In this document: positions 46,615 to 57,522 of the stretch, piece by piece
Position numbering within the stretch: position 1 is the first letter of the stretch
How the letters are laid out: the number at the start of each line of letters is the position of its first letter
Assembly (NCBI GenBank): GCA_963920635.1
Contig: OY987298.1
Location: 126,861,735 to 126,925,734, forward strand
Length of the DNA stretch: 64,000 bases
Direction of reading: 5' to 3'
Origin: Pseudeuparius sepicola
Lineage: Eukaryota; Arthropoda; Insecta; Coleoptera; Anthribidae
Notes under the pieces: generated by a model
Seen by the model: the letters and a program-made list of their open reading frames with translations, nothing else
Told to the model about the DNA's origin: nothing
Database searches by the model: none
Translations under genes and position numbers: made by a program

Positions 46615-47870
46615 CTATAGATAGATAGATAGCTTTATTCATCCGGTAAATAATAAATTCTTGGACATGTCAAGTTAAAAAATATTGTACAAACCAATAT
46701 CATTATTATTAGGTATTTTGTACATTGGTTAAAATGATTAAATATACGAGTATAACAAGTTAAAACGCAATAGAAACTAGGCATAATCATCGATTTTATT
46801 TTAGAATTTGTCTATACCTATTGTATACGCAATTGTAAATTTTGAAATTAGGTCAAAAGTAAACGAACTTTAGTAGGTATACTGCGTCTTGCCGACCACA
46901 GAATTGGCACATTGGGTCATTTAAATCAATCAAATCAATTTAAATCAGTCTTAATGATTTCTTAATGGCCACTCTTAATGATCTGAATCATTGATTATAA
47001 GTTCACAAATCTTTTGAAGTATCTTTGATTTAAAATATAAATCATCTCAGTATTCATGGTCCCACCGAGAAATAAATTTCTATATTTACCTATATTCTAT
47101 AGACATCATGTGGTCCTAGACAAAGGTAGGGTTCCCAACTCAAGCATGCTCAATTCCGGGACTACCATTGGTGGAATCAATTTCAAAATAAAAAGGTAGG
47201 TAGTCTGCTCAGTCGGTCCCCAAATTAAACTTAGGTGTTGTCACAGATAAGTTTACCTAGTTCTTAATTTAAAATAAATTTTTATTCATTTTAGATAGGC
47301 AACTAAAATATACATATTCGGTATAAATATGTAAAAATAAAAAAAAATAAAACTCTGACGAAGGTCTTAGTCACAAATCAACATCGCCTAAGTGTACCTA
47401 TGTCCTTTTAAGTGGTAGGTACTTAAACTTTGTTCGACGAACATTCTTTGGAGAGCATCTTTAAAAGGCTTTTTTGGTAGCAAATGGAATCGGCCTGGTA
47501 AGGAGTTGTAGAGAGGAATACCTAGAAATTTACATTTTTAGAAGGTATGATCGTTGACTGACGTATAAATAAGACTTCTCACGGCTATAGCTTCATGTCC
47601 TGGAAAGTAGATAACGCCTATGGTCAACAATGTATTTTGCATTGTATTTTGTCTCCGGGAAGCGCATGGTGAGCCAGAGAACTGTCCAACATGAGAGCCG
47701 TGAGAAGTCTTTATTAATACGTCAGTCAACGGTATTATATTTCCCTTTCCCCTGGTGTCATAATTGTGTACATCTCTATTACACACAAACCTATCAACGT
47801 TGTCCTATTTTTCAATTTAAATGCAGATTCCTTCATGCGTGTGCGTGCATCCAAGCATTTGTATTACACT
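46615..47870 (-). mobile_element. 5'-truncated LINE remnant with CTAT-type tail
   Basis: On the minus strand the end of a non-LTR RT can be read. DRFVCNRDVHNYDTRGKGN lies at about 47810-47735. FLGIPLYNSLPGRFHLLPKK, followed by FKDALQRMF, lies at 47531-47410. These match the conserved C-terminal HNYNTR and NSLP motifs of CR1/Jockey-type LINEs. The two pieces are split by a MITE (47552-47731). The tail is a TAGA/CTAT repeat at 46617-46632. Everything upstream of the C-terminus is missing. Confidence 0.6.
47552..47731. mobile_element. MITE inserted in a LINE remnant
   Basis: The ends CGTTGACTGACGTA and the inverted TACGTCAGTCAACG pair, and pairing continues through 'agacttctcacggct' and 'agccgtgagaagtct'. 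Length is about 180 bp. The flanks 'gtatgat' and 'gtattat' may be a mutated 7-bp duplication. The insertion separates two parts of the LINE coding sequence. Confidence 0.7.
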
Positions 47871-48253
47871 GATCCAAATAGGTGTTATATAACAATATTG
47901 ACTGATCAGTGACAACGATTAGCATGGCAATCGGGCAAATTGACGTGTTGACAGGCTAAACAACAGACCAGTTTACATGTTTACTGATCCTTACTGATAA
48001 TCTCGATATTCACAGTGTGTTTGTATAAATGTATATTCTACTACACCTGTGTGTAAAAATATTGAGGAGTAAGTAAAGTGTATCAAATTGGCCTAGGTAC
48101 AGCTAATAGGTATACTAATATTTTCAGATGCTCTCAGATCATGCTTTAATATTCGGGTTTTCTTTTTTCCAAATTAGAAATTGTCTATGTTGCCATGAAC
48201 AATAACTACTTAGCCTGATTTACGTCTCTCGTTATACTTCTATAGTTACACTA

Positions 48254-48420
48254 ACGGCATTTACATCCACCAACGAGTCGAACTGGAAACTCGACGTTTG
48301 TTTATTTAAACGAGGAGAGAACTCCGCATTAAAACACGGCTTCCCGCTTTATTTGTACAACAAACAAGGAGCGGGTTGTTTAATATCTGCAACAGAAATA
48401 TGCCGGGATGGTAACGGCCT
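48254..48420 (+). other. Non-coding segment, relative of 58774-58955
   Basis: Ordered shared blocks with 58774-58955 on the same strand are: 'cggcatttacatccacca', 'gcattaaaac', a TTTATTTGTACA/TTTATTTAGACA block, and 'ttgtttaatatctgcaa', then 'cgggatgg'. The lengths between blocks differ. There is no ORF. This suggests a duplicated regulatory element or a very old repeat. Confidence 0.45.
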
Positions 48421-48465
48421 CAGGGCAGTAGTATATTCAGGACAGAATACAGGCTAGGGAAGATA

Positions 48466-48611
48466 CAGTTTGTTCAGCGAATGTTCGGCCCTGCGTCACA
48501 ACTCCCGTCCTTGTCTGACTCGTGAATATACGACCGATATCCATCGTATATATACGATATCCATCGTATATTCACGAGTAAGACAAGGACGGGAGTTCGC
48601 TGAACAAACTG
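48466..48611. mobile_element. Palindromic MITE, complete copy, TA target
   Basis: The ends are TA|CAGTTTGTTCAGCGAA and TTCGCTGAACAAACTG|TA. The core pairs over 'actcccgtccttgtct'. The right arm lacks about 20 bp present in the left arm ('tgttcggccctgcgtcacaa'). Same family as 29722-29868. Confidence 0.85.
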
Positions 48612-49335
48612 TATGGAAGAATTTCGTTCTATATGGCTTTCGTTATAATATTGCAACAATGGTGTAGTAGGTACGATTAAAATTTTAAAAGTCATCGTTA
48701 TACCAATAAGTCCATTGATTGTCCACAATAAATTCAAAATAAATAGCAATTCGAAAATGGTTAAAAACAACTGCTATCTTAATAACTCTAATAGAACAAA
48801 TTTTGTCTGGGATTCTATTTTCTTTAGGAGCTGTGATACCCTCTACCAGGGAAATATAGTAAACTTTTATTACTTCTATATTACTACAGATTTTTCTTGT
48901 TTACCTTTTCGTGATAGCTTTGAGCCAAAACGCGGAAGACCGAAGGTCTGCCAAATGTTATGGTGTTTTTTTGTTTATTTTACTTTAATCTTATTTAATC
49001 CACCCAAAAATTTTTTTTGTTCAGCAAAAATCGCCCAGATCAACCAAATCCCAGAGTGTTTTTTTTTAGAAAATTTCTCTTTCGTGGCACGAAATCCACC
49101 CTAATTTTTTTCAACGAATCAAAGATATTGTTGTGAAATTTTACTAAACAAATAAAAGTAGATATCTTAAACTAAAAATTTTTCTTTGCATTCTCCTAAG
49201 ATTGTATTCGCTTTTTTTATCAATAATTCTCTTCACCATCCTGCGGGGGGGGTCTATATCGCATACACTCCTTTACTCTCCCGTTGTTGTGTTTTTGGAC
49301 ACGGCCGCTGGAGGCAGCACCTTACAACTAAAAAG
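48612..49335. other. No gene recognised
   Basis: A 129-codon frame at 48715-49104 has no recognised domain and an AT-driven composition. A G run lies at about 49244-49251. Confidence 0.45.
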
Positions 49336-49388
49336 TATAAAAAAAATGGTCTTTTGAAAGTCTTAGTTCTCACAGCTCTTAATTTTAT

Positions 49389-49437
49389 TGGGCGGCCGGT
49401 TTCGTAACCTTTAATATAATTACATCATCAGGCCTAG
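49389..49437 (-). ncRNA. Hammerhead-ribozyme-like motif, cleavage site mutated
   Basis: On the minus strand this is the same fold as at 58295-58340: GGC stem, core CTGATGA, a GTAA/TTAC stem, core GAAA, then CCGG. The base before the expected cleavage position is C instead of T (GGCC rather than GGTC). This would break the required NUH triplet, so this copy is probably inactive. Confidence 0.5.
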
Positions 49438-49741
49438 ACTAAAAACAAGAAAAGAACGATCTTAAAGGTCCAACTTTAGTTGAAAACAGGTACTTACGCG
49501 ATTATTACAATCTTGTCATACAACATATACGTAAGTACAATAACATCAACAAACATTTAAAAAAGTTAAAATATTTAAAATCGTTGTTAAAATTACATAG
49601 TTTATGTGGTGGTGTCTGAAGAGCAAGTAAAGGAATTTTTAGAAATATATAAATTTTTTAAACTACACAAAGAAAGCAAAAACAGCAAAAAAAGGAGGCG
49701 TATGTTTGACCATAAATGTGGTGGAAATTAGTAGGCTAGAT

Positions 49742-51346
49742 TCATAAATGTAATCCTCTAAAAAGGTAAGAAAAGGTTTGAGAGGCTTCAAAATCCAGTT
49801 GTGTATTAAGTGTAATATTATTGTTATTTCGAGAGTGACGATAAATTTCCAAAGACTCTAGATTGTTTAATATCGGGCCCTTGTTACAAACATGTAATAC
49901 CTTAAGACCAGCATCTACGTTAAAGGAATGTCCAGTTTCTATCAAGTGGTCTGCGAAATTTGATTTGCGAGAGCTTAATCTGAGACAGCTGAGATGTTCT
50001 TTAATTCTAGTACTAAAATTTCGTTCCGTTCTACCTACATAAAAACAGTCACAATCCCCACAAGTCAGTTTGTAAACACCTGATCTCTCCAAGATATCAA
50101 CTTTATCTTTACTTCTAATGAAAAAATTTGCAAGGGAGTTTGAGCATCTAAAGGAAATATTGTAATAATTTTTAAATATATTAGCCAATTTGTAAGATAC
50201 CGAACCAAAAAATGTTAATGATCTATATTTTAAAATTGAATTGTGAGTATTTGTGGGATTATTAATATATGTATTATTTAACTTAATTTTGTTTTGTTTT
50301 TTAATTAACAACTTGTCCACTAAAGACTCATCGTAATTGTTTTTTATGGCAATTTGTTTAATAATGGACAATTCATTATTGAAGAATTCTTCAGACATTG
50401 GTATAGAAAGAAGTCGGTTTAAGTAACTATTAAATGCCGCTACCTTATGGCAAAATGGATGGTTAGAATTATTGTTGATGGTAATTCCATTATAAGTTGG
50501 TTTTCTATATATGTTAAAACAATGTTTGTTGTTTTTTATTGATATGCTTAAATCTAAGAAATTCAAAATCCCTTGAGTGTTTTGTGTTTCAAGTGTGAAG
50601 GTAATATTAGAAGTTATCGAATTAATATGTGATAAAAGGAGATTGAGTTCACTTGAAGTCCCTGAAAACAGTACCAAGATATCATCCACGTAACGGTAGT
50701 AATATTTAATAAGATGATTATATGGGTTATTCCTTAAAATGAAGTTGGACTCAAAAAAGTCCATATATATATCAGCTAAAATATTTGATAAGGGGGAACC
50801 CATAGCCAGACCATCGTTTTGACAATAGAGTTCTCCATTAAATTGGAAGAAGTTTCGATTCAAACAAAGTTTTAAAAGGTTTATTATATCATTGATGTCC
50901 GTGTCAGAAAAATTACTATCAATTAGTTTGTTTTTAACAAGATCGATAGTCTTATCTTTGGGAATGTTAGTGAATAAATTTGAAATATCTAGTGAAATCA
51001 ATGTGTAGTTGTTATCAACGTGGAGGTCTTTAAGTTTGTTAACTAGTGAAATATTGTTTTTTACCGTGTGGGGAAAACTGTCGCAAAACAAATCCTTAAA
51101 AATACAATTTAACCATTTTGCTAATTCATAAGTTGGAGAGAAAGAGACTACTGGCCTTATAGGCATGTTTACAAAATCAGGTGTTTTGTGGATTTTGAGT
51201 AATCCGTACAATCTAGGTACTGTACTGAAATCTGCTGAAAACTGCTTAATATTAACGTTAGTATTTGTAAAAATCGACCTCGTATTTTTTATCGTTTCTT
51301 TGACTTTTCTTTTAAATGATTGGGGTTTGATATTACATTTAACCAC
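49742..51346 (-). CDS. Penelope-like RT with GIY-YIG endonuclease
   Basis: The 534-codon frame covers most of the element protein, which nicks DNA and copies element RNA. RT motifs are visible: YTLISLDISNLFTNIP with the first catalytic Asp at about residue 120, GLAMGSPLSNILADIYMDFFE at about 179-199, and the catalytic YVDD at about 219-222. The C-terminal GIY-YIG nuclease spans about 423-475 (SGVYKLTCGDCDCFYVGRT, EH, and HLIETGHSF with the downstream NNLESLE block). The ends of both catalytic domains look intact. The N-terminus lies in a separate frame at 51354-51575, split off by a 31-bp insertion containing a stop and frame change. The apparent start at 51346 is therefore not the native one. 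Otherwise no stops, so this is a young copy. Confidence 0.9.
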   Translation of the reverse strand: MVKCNIKPQSFKRKVKETIKNTRSIFTNTNVNIKQFSADFSTVPRLYGLLKIHKTPDFVNMPIRPVVSFSPTYELAKWLNCIFKDLFCDSFPHTVKNNISLVNKLKDLHVDNNYTLISLDISNLFTNIPKDKTIDLVKNKLIDSNFSDTDINDIINLLKLCLNRNFFQFNGELYCQNDGLAMGSPLSNILADIYMDFFESNFILRNNPYNHLIKYYYRYVDDILVLFSGTSSELNLLLSHINSITSNITFTLETQNTQGILNFLDLSISIKNNKHCFNIYRKPTYNGITINNNSNHPFCHKVAAFNSYLNRLLSIPMSEEFFNNELSIIKQIAIKNNYDESLVDKLLIKKQNKIKLNNTYINNPTNTHNSILKYRSLTFFGSVSYKLANIFKNYYNISFRCSNSLANFFIRSKDKVDILERSGVYKLTCGDCDCFYVGRTERNFSTRIKEHLSCLRLSSRKSNFADHLIETGHSFNVDAGLKVLHVCNKGPILNNLESLEIYRHSRNNNNITLNTQLDFEASQTFSYLFRGLHL

Positions 51347-51367
51347 AGAATATTTAGTTATTCTGTG
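51344..51367. mobile_element. 24-bp perfect hairpin insertion in the Penelope-like gene
   Basis: CACAGAATA pairs perfectly with TATTCTGTG around a 6-nt loop. Exact 7-bp direct repeats ATTTAAC sit on both sides (51337-51343, 51368-51374). The homologous site in the other arm (around 51670-51680) has a single copy, reading 'gttgaat' on the plus strand, so this is a real insertion of 24 bp plus a 7-bp duplication. It breaks the reading frame. The ends CACAGA/TCTGTG and the 7-bp duplication match the hairpin at 46368-46406. Confidence 0.75.
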
Positions 51368-51575
51368 ATTTAACTATACTATTATCTGATATGAATGTTT
51401 CGATTTTTTTGTTATAATCTTCTTTTTGCATAATAACAAGACTATTTCCTTTATCGGCTTTACTAAAAGTGAGGTTATTTTCAGAAATTTTTTTACTAAC
51501 CGATTTTAGCCAAGTAATATTATTATTATTCTGGGTAAAATCGATTAGTAAAAAAATTTCTGAAAATAACCTCAC
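51354..51575 (-). pseudogene. N-terminal piece of the Penelope-like protein
   Basis: The frame reads NLTFSKADKGNSLVIMQKED, followed by YNKKIETFISDN, the conserved N-terminal block that precedes the RT in these elements. The frame crosses the palindrome centre upstream, so its first residues come from the other arm. It ends inside the 31-bp hairpin insertion (51337-51367). Confidence 0.8.
51509..51533. other. Spacer at the palindrome centre
   Basis: About 25 bp with an (ATT)n run separate the two inverted arms. The arms begin 'ctaaccgattttag' (leftward) and 'gtaaaatcgattag' (rightward). Both copies are cut at the same point of the element. Confidence 0.75.
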
Positions 51576-53340
51576 TTTTAGTAAAGCCGATAAAGAAAAT
51601 AGTCTTGTTATTATGCAAAAAGAAGATTATAATAAAAAAATCGAAACATTCATATCAGATAATACTATAGTTGAATGTAATATCAAACCCCAATCATTTA
51701 AAAGAAAAGTCAAAGAAACGATAAAAAATACGAGGTCGATTTTTACAAATACTAACGTTAATATTAAGCAGTTTTCAGCAGATTTCAGTACAGTACCTAG
51801 ATTGTACGGATTACTCAAAATCCACAAAACACCTGATTTTGTAAACATGCCTATAAGGCCAGTAGTCTCTTTCTCTCCAACTTATGAATTAGCAAAATGG
51901 TATTTTTAAGGATTTGGTATTTTTAAGGATTTGTTTTGCGACAGTTTTCCCCACACGGTAAAAAACAATATTACACTAGTTAACAAACTTAAAGACCTCC
52001 ACGTTGATAACAACTACACATTGATTTCACTAGATATTTCAAATTTATTCACTAACATTCCCAAAGATAAGACTATCGATCTTGTTAAAAACAAACTAAT
52101 TGATAGTAATTTTTCTGACACGGACATCAATGATATAATAAACCTTTTAAAACTTTGTTTGAATCGAAACTTCTTCCAATTTAATGGAGAACTCTATTGT
52201 CAAAACGATGGTCTGGCTATGGGTTCCCCCTTATCAAATATTTTAGCTGATATATATATATGGACTTTTTTGAGTCCAACTTCATTTTAAGGAATAACCC
52301 ATATAATCATCTTATTAAATATTACTACCGTTACGTGGATGATATCTTGGTACTGTTTTCAGGGACTTCAAGTGAACTCATTCTCCTTTTATCACATATT
52401 AATTCGATAACTTCTAATATTACCTTCACACTTGAAACACAAAACACTCAAGGGATTTTGAATTTCTTAGATTTAAGCATATCAATAAAAAACAACAAAC
52501 ATTGTTTTAACATATATAGAAAACCAACTTATAATGGAATTACCATCAACAATAATTCTAACCATCCATTTTGCCATAAGATAGCGGCATTTAATAGTTA
52601 CTTAAACCGACTTCTTTCTATACCAATGTCTGAAGAATTCTTCAATAATGAATTGTCTATTATTAAACAAATTGCCATAAAAAACAATTACGATGAGTCT
52701 TTAGTGGACAAGTTGTTAATTAAAAAACAAAACAAAATTCAGTTAAATAATACATATATTAATAATCCCACAAATACTCACAATTCAATTTTAAAATATA
52801 GATCATTAACATTTTTTGGTTCGGTATCTTACAAATTGGCTAATATATTTAAAAATTAATACAATATTTCCTTTAGATGCTCAAACTCCCTTGCAAATTT
52901 TTTCATTAGAAATAAAGATAAAGTTGGTATCTTGGAGAGATCAGGTGTTTACAAACTGACTTGTGGGGATTGTGACTGTTTTTCTGTAGGTAGAACGGAA
53001 CGAAATTTTAGTACCAGAATTAAAGAACATCTCAGCTGTCTCAGATTAATAATAATAGTAATAATAATAACGTTTATTTAGCAACAATAATAGTACCATT
53101 TAACATAATGAAAGTAAACTAAATAAATAAAATAAACGTAGATGATCCCACTAAGGGCAAGCCCTGTGCGTGGGTGCGTACATAATATTTGCTCCAAAGT
53201 CGGTTATATGTGTCGTAAATCGGGTGATTTGTCGCTTGTCGAGTAATTTGTCATAGTCGGTTTTTTCTTTTTTTTTCTTTTTTTTTTTCAGAAGATTTGC
53301 CTTGTGTTTCCAGCATTGATATCGAGAGTGCATATAACAT

Positions 53341-55090
53341 TTAGATATTTCTAAATTCTATTCTGGGTGTTGATCGTATCCATATGTTAAGTTTTCGTTT
53401 ATATATTTTTAATGAAACTGCTTCCTTGATGTCACTGGGTAGGCGATTGTACAATCTGATGGATTGATACGTGAAACACCTCTGGCCTATATGCTTATGT
53501 GAAAAGGGAACCACCATATTACCATCTCTATATCTAGTCTCGTACGTGTGATTTATAGACTGTAACATGTCCCGTCGTTTATACAGAAAAAGCAGCATCT
53601 CTCGGCAGAGAAGCTGCTTTATATCCAATATTTTACCCTCTGCAAAGAGTTTATCGGAGTCATAGAGAAGAGGCCTACGAAACATTATCCTCAGAAACCA
53701 CCTCTGAATGACCTCCAACGAGTTGATGTAGCAACCCGCTGCACTACCCCAAGCCTGTATTCCATAACTCAAGTGACTTTGAATCAAAGCATAATATATA
53801 GTGTGATTCATCACAAAAGTGTATATATAGCTTGAACCTGGTTAGTAGTGACCTTAGTCTATTGACAGTTCTAGCAATATGGTAGACACCGCAAGTGTTT
53901 ATCTATGCAAATACCCAAATATTTCATTTGGTCAGAACGATGTATTGTAAATGTTTGAGACTCTAGAGCTATTTTGAGGACTTTATAATCTGGCAAGTAT
54001 GAAGCGTAACTGGTAAATGGAACATATTTGGTTTTAGTGACATTGATAGTAAGTAATTTATCATTAAAGAAGTTACAAACAAGTCTGAAATCTTTTTCTG
54101 CCTTTTGTTTTAGGTCCATCCAGGAAATGGGGTCATCATAGAGAACTACAGTGTCATCAGCAAAGCTGCTAACTCTGCCTTCCAATGGCAAATAAAATAG
54201 CTCATTGATGTATAAATTGAATAAAATAGGCCCAAGTACAGTCCCTTGTGGGACGCCCATATTAACAAGTTTTCTTTCACTACAAAAGTTATCAATTTTT
54301 ACACTCTGCCACCTGCCTTGCAGATAGCTGGTGAACAACTTCAGAGCCACACCCCTAATTCCCACATTTTCCAATGTCAGTATCAGTTCCTCATGGCTAA
54401 CGGTATCGAAGGCCTTAGCCAGATCGACAAAAATGGCCAAGGCCGGTCTTTTTTCATCGACACACTTATATATTTTTGAAATTAAGTGTGCTATGGCATC
54501 CTGTGTCGATCTACCCTCCATAAATCCAAATTGGCGGTCAGAAATCAACTGATATTTGTGAATGAATTTGGTTAGTCGTTCTTTGATAACCTTTTCCAGT
54601 ATCTCTGAGAATACGGACAGAAGGGATAAAGGCCTATAATTCTCTGTGAGTGATTTATCGCCTGCCTTAAAAAGCGGTGTAACCACAGCAACCTTTAGCG
54701 AGTCTGGGAAAATCCCTTGGTCCAGCCACCAATTTATCAGATAAGTCAGGGGAGTAACAATATTTTCTCTTATCGCTTTTACTGTTTCTGTACGTACACC
54801 ATCGAATCCCGGGGCCTTTTTTAGTTTTAATTTCTTGATGATGTTACGAATTTCATCTTCATCGGTGGCCAACAGTACCATGGAGTTTACAAGTTTTTTG
54901 CTGCCGAAATTGGTTCCAGACTTATTTATTCCACTTGCAAGCTTTCTCCAAATAGACGCAAAATGCTGATTAAAAATACTGCATATCTCAGCCATGTCAG
55001 TAGTGATTTTCCCGTCACTATTTTTTATAGAGTAGTTGTTTTTTTTTTGATAGTACATCCTTGTATGTTTTTTAAACATTTCTATAGACT
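53341..55090 (-). pseudogene. LINE ORF2, reverse transcriptase part
   Basis: 53871-55079 carries the linker and RT core: KKLKLKKAPGFDGV, NYRPLSLLSVFSEILEKVI, RQFGFMEGRS, the catalytic FVDLAKAFDTVSHEE, GVPQGTVLGPILFNLYIN and the catalytic SFADDTVVLY. The thumb follows to about 53880. One frame change near 53880 leads into a short piece reading YHIARTVNRLRSLL. A second, near 53818, leads into the C-terminal frame 53814-53341 (IQSHLSYGIQAWGSAAG, YNRLPSDIKE). With the shift near 55090 there are three single-base-type breaks and no internal nonsense codons in the pieces. The element is therefore young but inactive unless these are assembly errors. Confidence 0.85.
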
Positions 55091-56368
55091 TGATGAATTA
55101 CTTTTATTTTTATTTATCTCTTGTTTGTAATAATTATTTTTAGTTGCTTGTATTATTTTTTTTACATATTCCCGATAATTTTTAAACTCCTTTAGGGCTT
55201 CATTATCATTGGGTCTTTTCAGTGTTTCTCTATATAATCTGTGTTTTTCCGCTATATGTTTTAGCAATCTTTTTGTGATCCAGGGTTTTCGTGGAATATT
55301 TTTTCTTTTTAGTGTAATCATGCTCGTGTGTTTTGATACGTATTTCTGTAATTTGTTGACGAAAAGATCAAAGGCAAAGTTTAGTTCGTTTTCTGCATAT
55401 ACATCAATCCAATGCTCTTCCTGAAGTTCTCTGTTTAGATTATTATAGTTTATGTAAGTTTTTGAATTGTTATGAGGTTTACTAAATTTATGTTCTTTTA
55501 GTGGCTGCAGTGTAAATTGCAAAAGGATAGGAAAGTGGTCAGTAATCATTTGCTGCAGAATGATGGGTTGGAAATTTTCAATAGACAAGGTTCCTTCCAC
55601 AAACATATGATCCAAACATGATTCGCTACCATTCTCAATTCTTGTAGGTTTTGTGATTACCGGTACGTATCCTTCCGAATTCAGAATATTTAAATATTCC
55701 TCTGTATCTGGTAGCTGATCCAGTATGTCTATGTTAATGTCTCCAATAAATATATTAACCCCCCTACCCGTATGTTTCTGTTTGCAATTGGTTAGAAATT
55801 CAAATAAATCATTGTTGAATTGACGTATTATTTGCGAAGGAGAACGATAAAGGGCCAAAATCTGAGTTCGAAAATTATTAACCATTAGTTTCAAACTTAT
55901 GGCCCTTATATCTCCTATTTTTACGATTTCAAAGGTATATTGCAAGGGTTCCTTTACATAGATAACCACACCATCATTTTTGTTCACATCTCCCTGGTTA
56001 TAGATCATATTATAGCCAGGAACGCTAAACAATGTAACATCAAGTATTTTAAACGTTTCAGTCAACACAATGCAGTCGAGCTGTTCATCCAAATCTTCTA
56101 GAAAAACTAGAAGTTCATCCAGGTTCTTATTTATGCTACGTATATTCAAATGAAAGATACGAAAACTACACATATTTGATGTGGACACCCCTTGATCACT
56201 TCCACCGCCTAAAACACGCTTACAATCAGGGATGTCACTTACTACAAAAGTTTTAGGGTGGTGAACCTTAAAGTCTCTTATATAAGGATTCATTTTTGAT
56301 CCAATCCAATCAATAACAGGCAAAACAAGAGTTACCACTAGAACTAGCCAAAATAACAATATATACAA
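55082..56368 (-). pseudogene. LINE ORF2, endonuclease part
   Basis: This is an APE-type endonuclease that nicks target DNA. Visible motifs are FHLNIRSINKN near residue 70, the catalytic LTETF near 100, ALYRSPS near 175, FIGDINIDIL near 205, SCLDHMFV near 255 and the catalytic ITDHFPI near 280. All key residues look present. A 25-residue hydrophobic stretch precedes a likely true ATG at about 56293. The frame ends at a stop at 55082, whereas the RT frame is one base out. Reading the other frame just before 55079 gives a Lys-rich linker without a stop, so a single one-base change near 55088-55095 separates two otherwise continuous halves. Confidence 0.85.
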
Positions 56369-56553
56369 TAAAATATGCTAAAACATAGTTAATTGCAGGC
56401 GTACATAGCAAGCAAGATAGTAAGTTTATAAGCAAAATTAAGTTGAATTTATATCATAAAAAAGAACATGAATGCATATGTATAATGTAGTTGTAGCAAT
56501 TAGAAAATAACGTGTACAATTTGAAAATCTTGAACCAGGCCCAGGAGATAGGA

Positions 56554-57522
56554 TTATTCTGATTTTTGACTAGATCTTGTTACATATATTTGTTTTTTTG
56601 ATGCTGGTTTCGATGGAGTGCTTTCTGACTTTTTTCTTATCAAAATATGTCCGGGCTGTTTATTCTTTGGTGCTTGTATTTTAGGTTGTTCTTGGTGTTC
56701 TCCTTCCAACTCCGTCGCCAGGCTTATTGTTTTCTTGACAATTAGTTCTTTTGTAGGTAGAAGTGTTGGAGTGCTGGGTTCACTGAGAGTTTTTCGGCTA
56801 TTTGAAGGTGAAATGTTACCTCTAAGTAGCTCTGGCAAGCGCTTGCGGTCTTGAATATCTTCAAACGTAAAGGACTCGTCGTTAATAATGAGTTTATTTC
56901 CTTTGATGTGGGCCTTGAATTTGTGAGACTTTGCTTCTTTTGCTACTTCGATTAATATCTTTCGCTCGTATAAGTCTTGGGGAGGTAGATCTTCATTAAC
57001 GAAAAAGTTTGTCCCTTTTAGCTTGTATCTTTTTGCTAATATTTCTCTCTTGTGAGAATTTGAAATGAACTCTATTAAAATAGGCCTTACTTTTTCACTC
57101 TTTCTTCCTAGCCTGAAGCAATTTGAGATATCAGCAGGACCCAGTATAACTTGTAGTTTATCTCTTATGACATTCAGAATTTTGTTCAGTACATATTGAT
57201 ATGATTCATTAGTGTCTTCTGAAATACCATAAAGAACAATATTATTTTTCTTAAGTTGGCGTTCAACGGTCCTTAGTTTAAATTTTAATTGTTGATTTTC
57301 TTCTTTCAGTGCGACTATCTCTTTATTCACTTCTGCCAGATTGGTAGTAAGTTTGCTAGGTATGTCCTTTATATCTTTTTGTACACCTTTTACTTCTCTT
57401 TGTACCACTTCCAGTTGCTGGGTGAAATTTGCACTTACTGTTTGTATTAAGGCATATACATCATTTATTGTTTTATCGCTACTGTCTCCCATGCTCGCTT
57501 GGTGCAAACTGTCCTGGCCCAT
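56554..57522 (-). CDS. LINE ORF1 protein (RNA-binding chaperone type)
   Basis: A 322-residue open frame. Residues about 20-95 are charged with heptad-like spacing and predict a coiled coil (VVQREVKGVQKDIKDIPSKL, then KEENQQLKFKLRTVERQLK). They are followed by an RRM-like stretch starting NIVLYGISED, then CFRLGRK, VRPILIEF, FFVNEDLPPQDLYERK. The C-terminal 80 residues are Ser/Pro/Lys-rich and probably disordered. This order resembles the ORF1 proteins of L1 and many insect LINEs, which bind element RNA as trimers. It is 186 bp upstream of ORF2. The frame is unbroken. Confidence 0.8.
   Translation of the reverse strand: MGQDSLHQASMGDSSDKTINDVYALIQTVSANFTQQLEVVQREVKGVQKDIKDIPSKLTTNLAEVNKEIVALKEENQQLKFKLRTVERQLKKNNIVLYGISEDTNESYQYVLNKILNVIRDKLQVILGPADISNCFRLGRKSEKVRPILIEFISNSHKREILAKRYKLKGTNFFVNEDLPPQDLYERKILIEVAKEAKSHKFKAHIKGNKLIINDESFTFEDIQDRKRLPELLRGNISPSNSRKTLSEPSTPTLLPTKELIVKKTISLATELEGEHQEQPKIQAPKNKQPGHILIRKKSESTPSKPASKKQIYVTRSSQKSE

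Larger units (their letters stand above)
49336..51508 (-). mobile_element. Penelope-like element, left arm of palindrome
   Basis: It is read on the minus strand, 5' end near 51508 and 3' end near 49336 ('aaaagaccatttttttata' as seen on that strand). It encodes an RT plus GIY-YIG protein and ends in a hammerhead-like fold. It mirrors the right arm (51534-58394) base by base, apart from small differences, a 31-bp hairpin insertion in this arm and a LINE in the other. The 5' end is truncated at the palindrome centre. No target duplication was seen at the outer ends. Confidence 0.9.

Noticed and set aside
48715..49104. 129-codon plus-strand frame
   Set aside because: No domain, AT-driven Asn/Phe/Tyr composition, no supporting context.
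49742..52859. The palindrome as two independent Penelope insertions
   Set aside because: Shared truncation point and equal arm lengths favour one inverted duplication; kept as an alternative only.
53871..56854. Plus-strand frames over the LINE (for example 54246-54479, 55209-55424, 56618-56854)
   Set aside because: Antisense shadows of ORF1 and ORF2.
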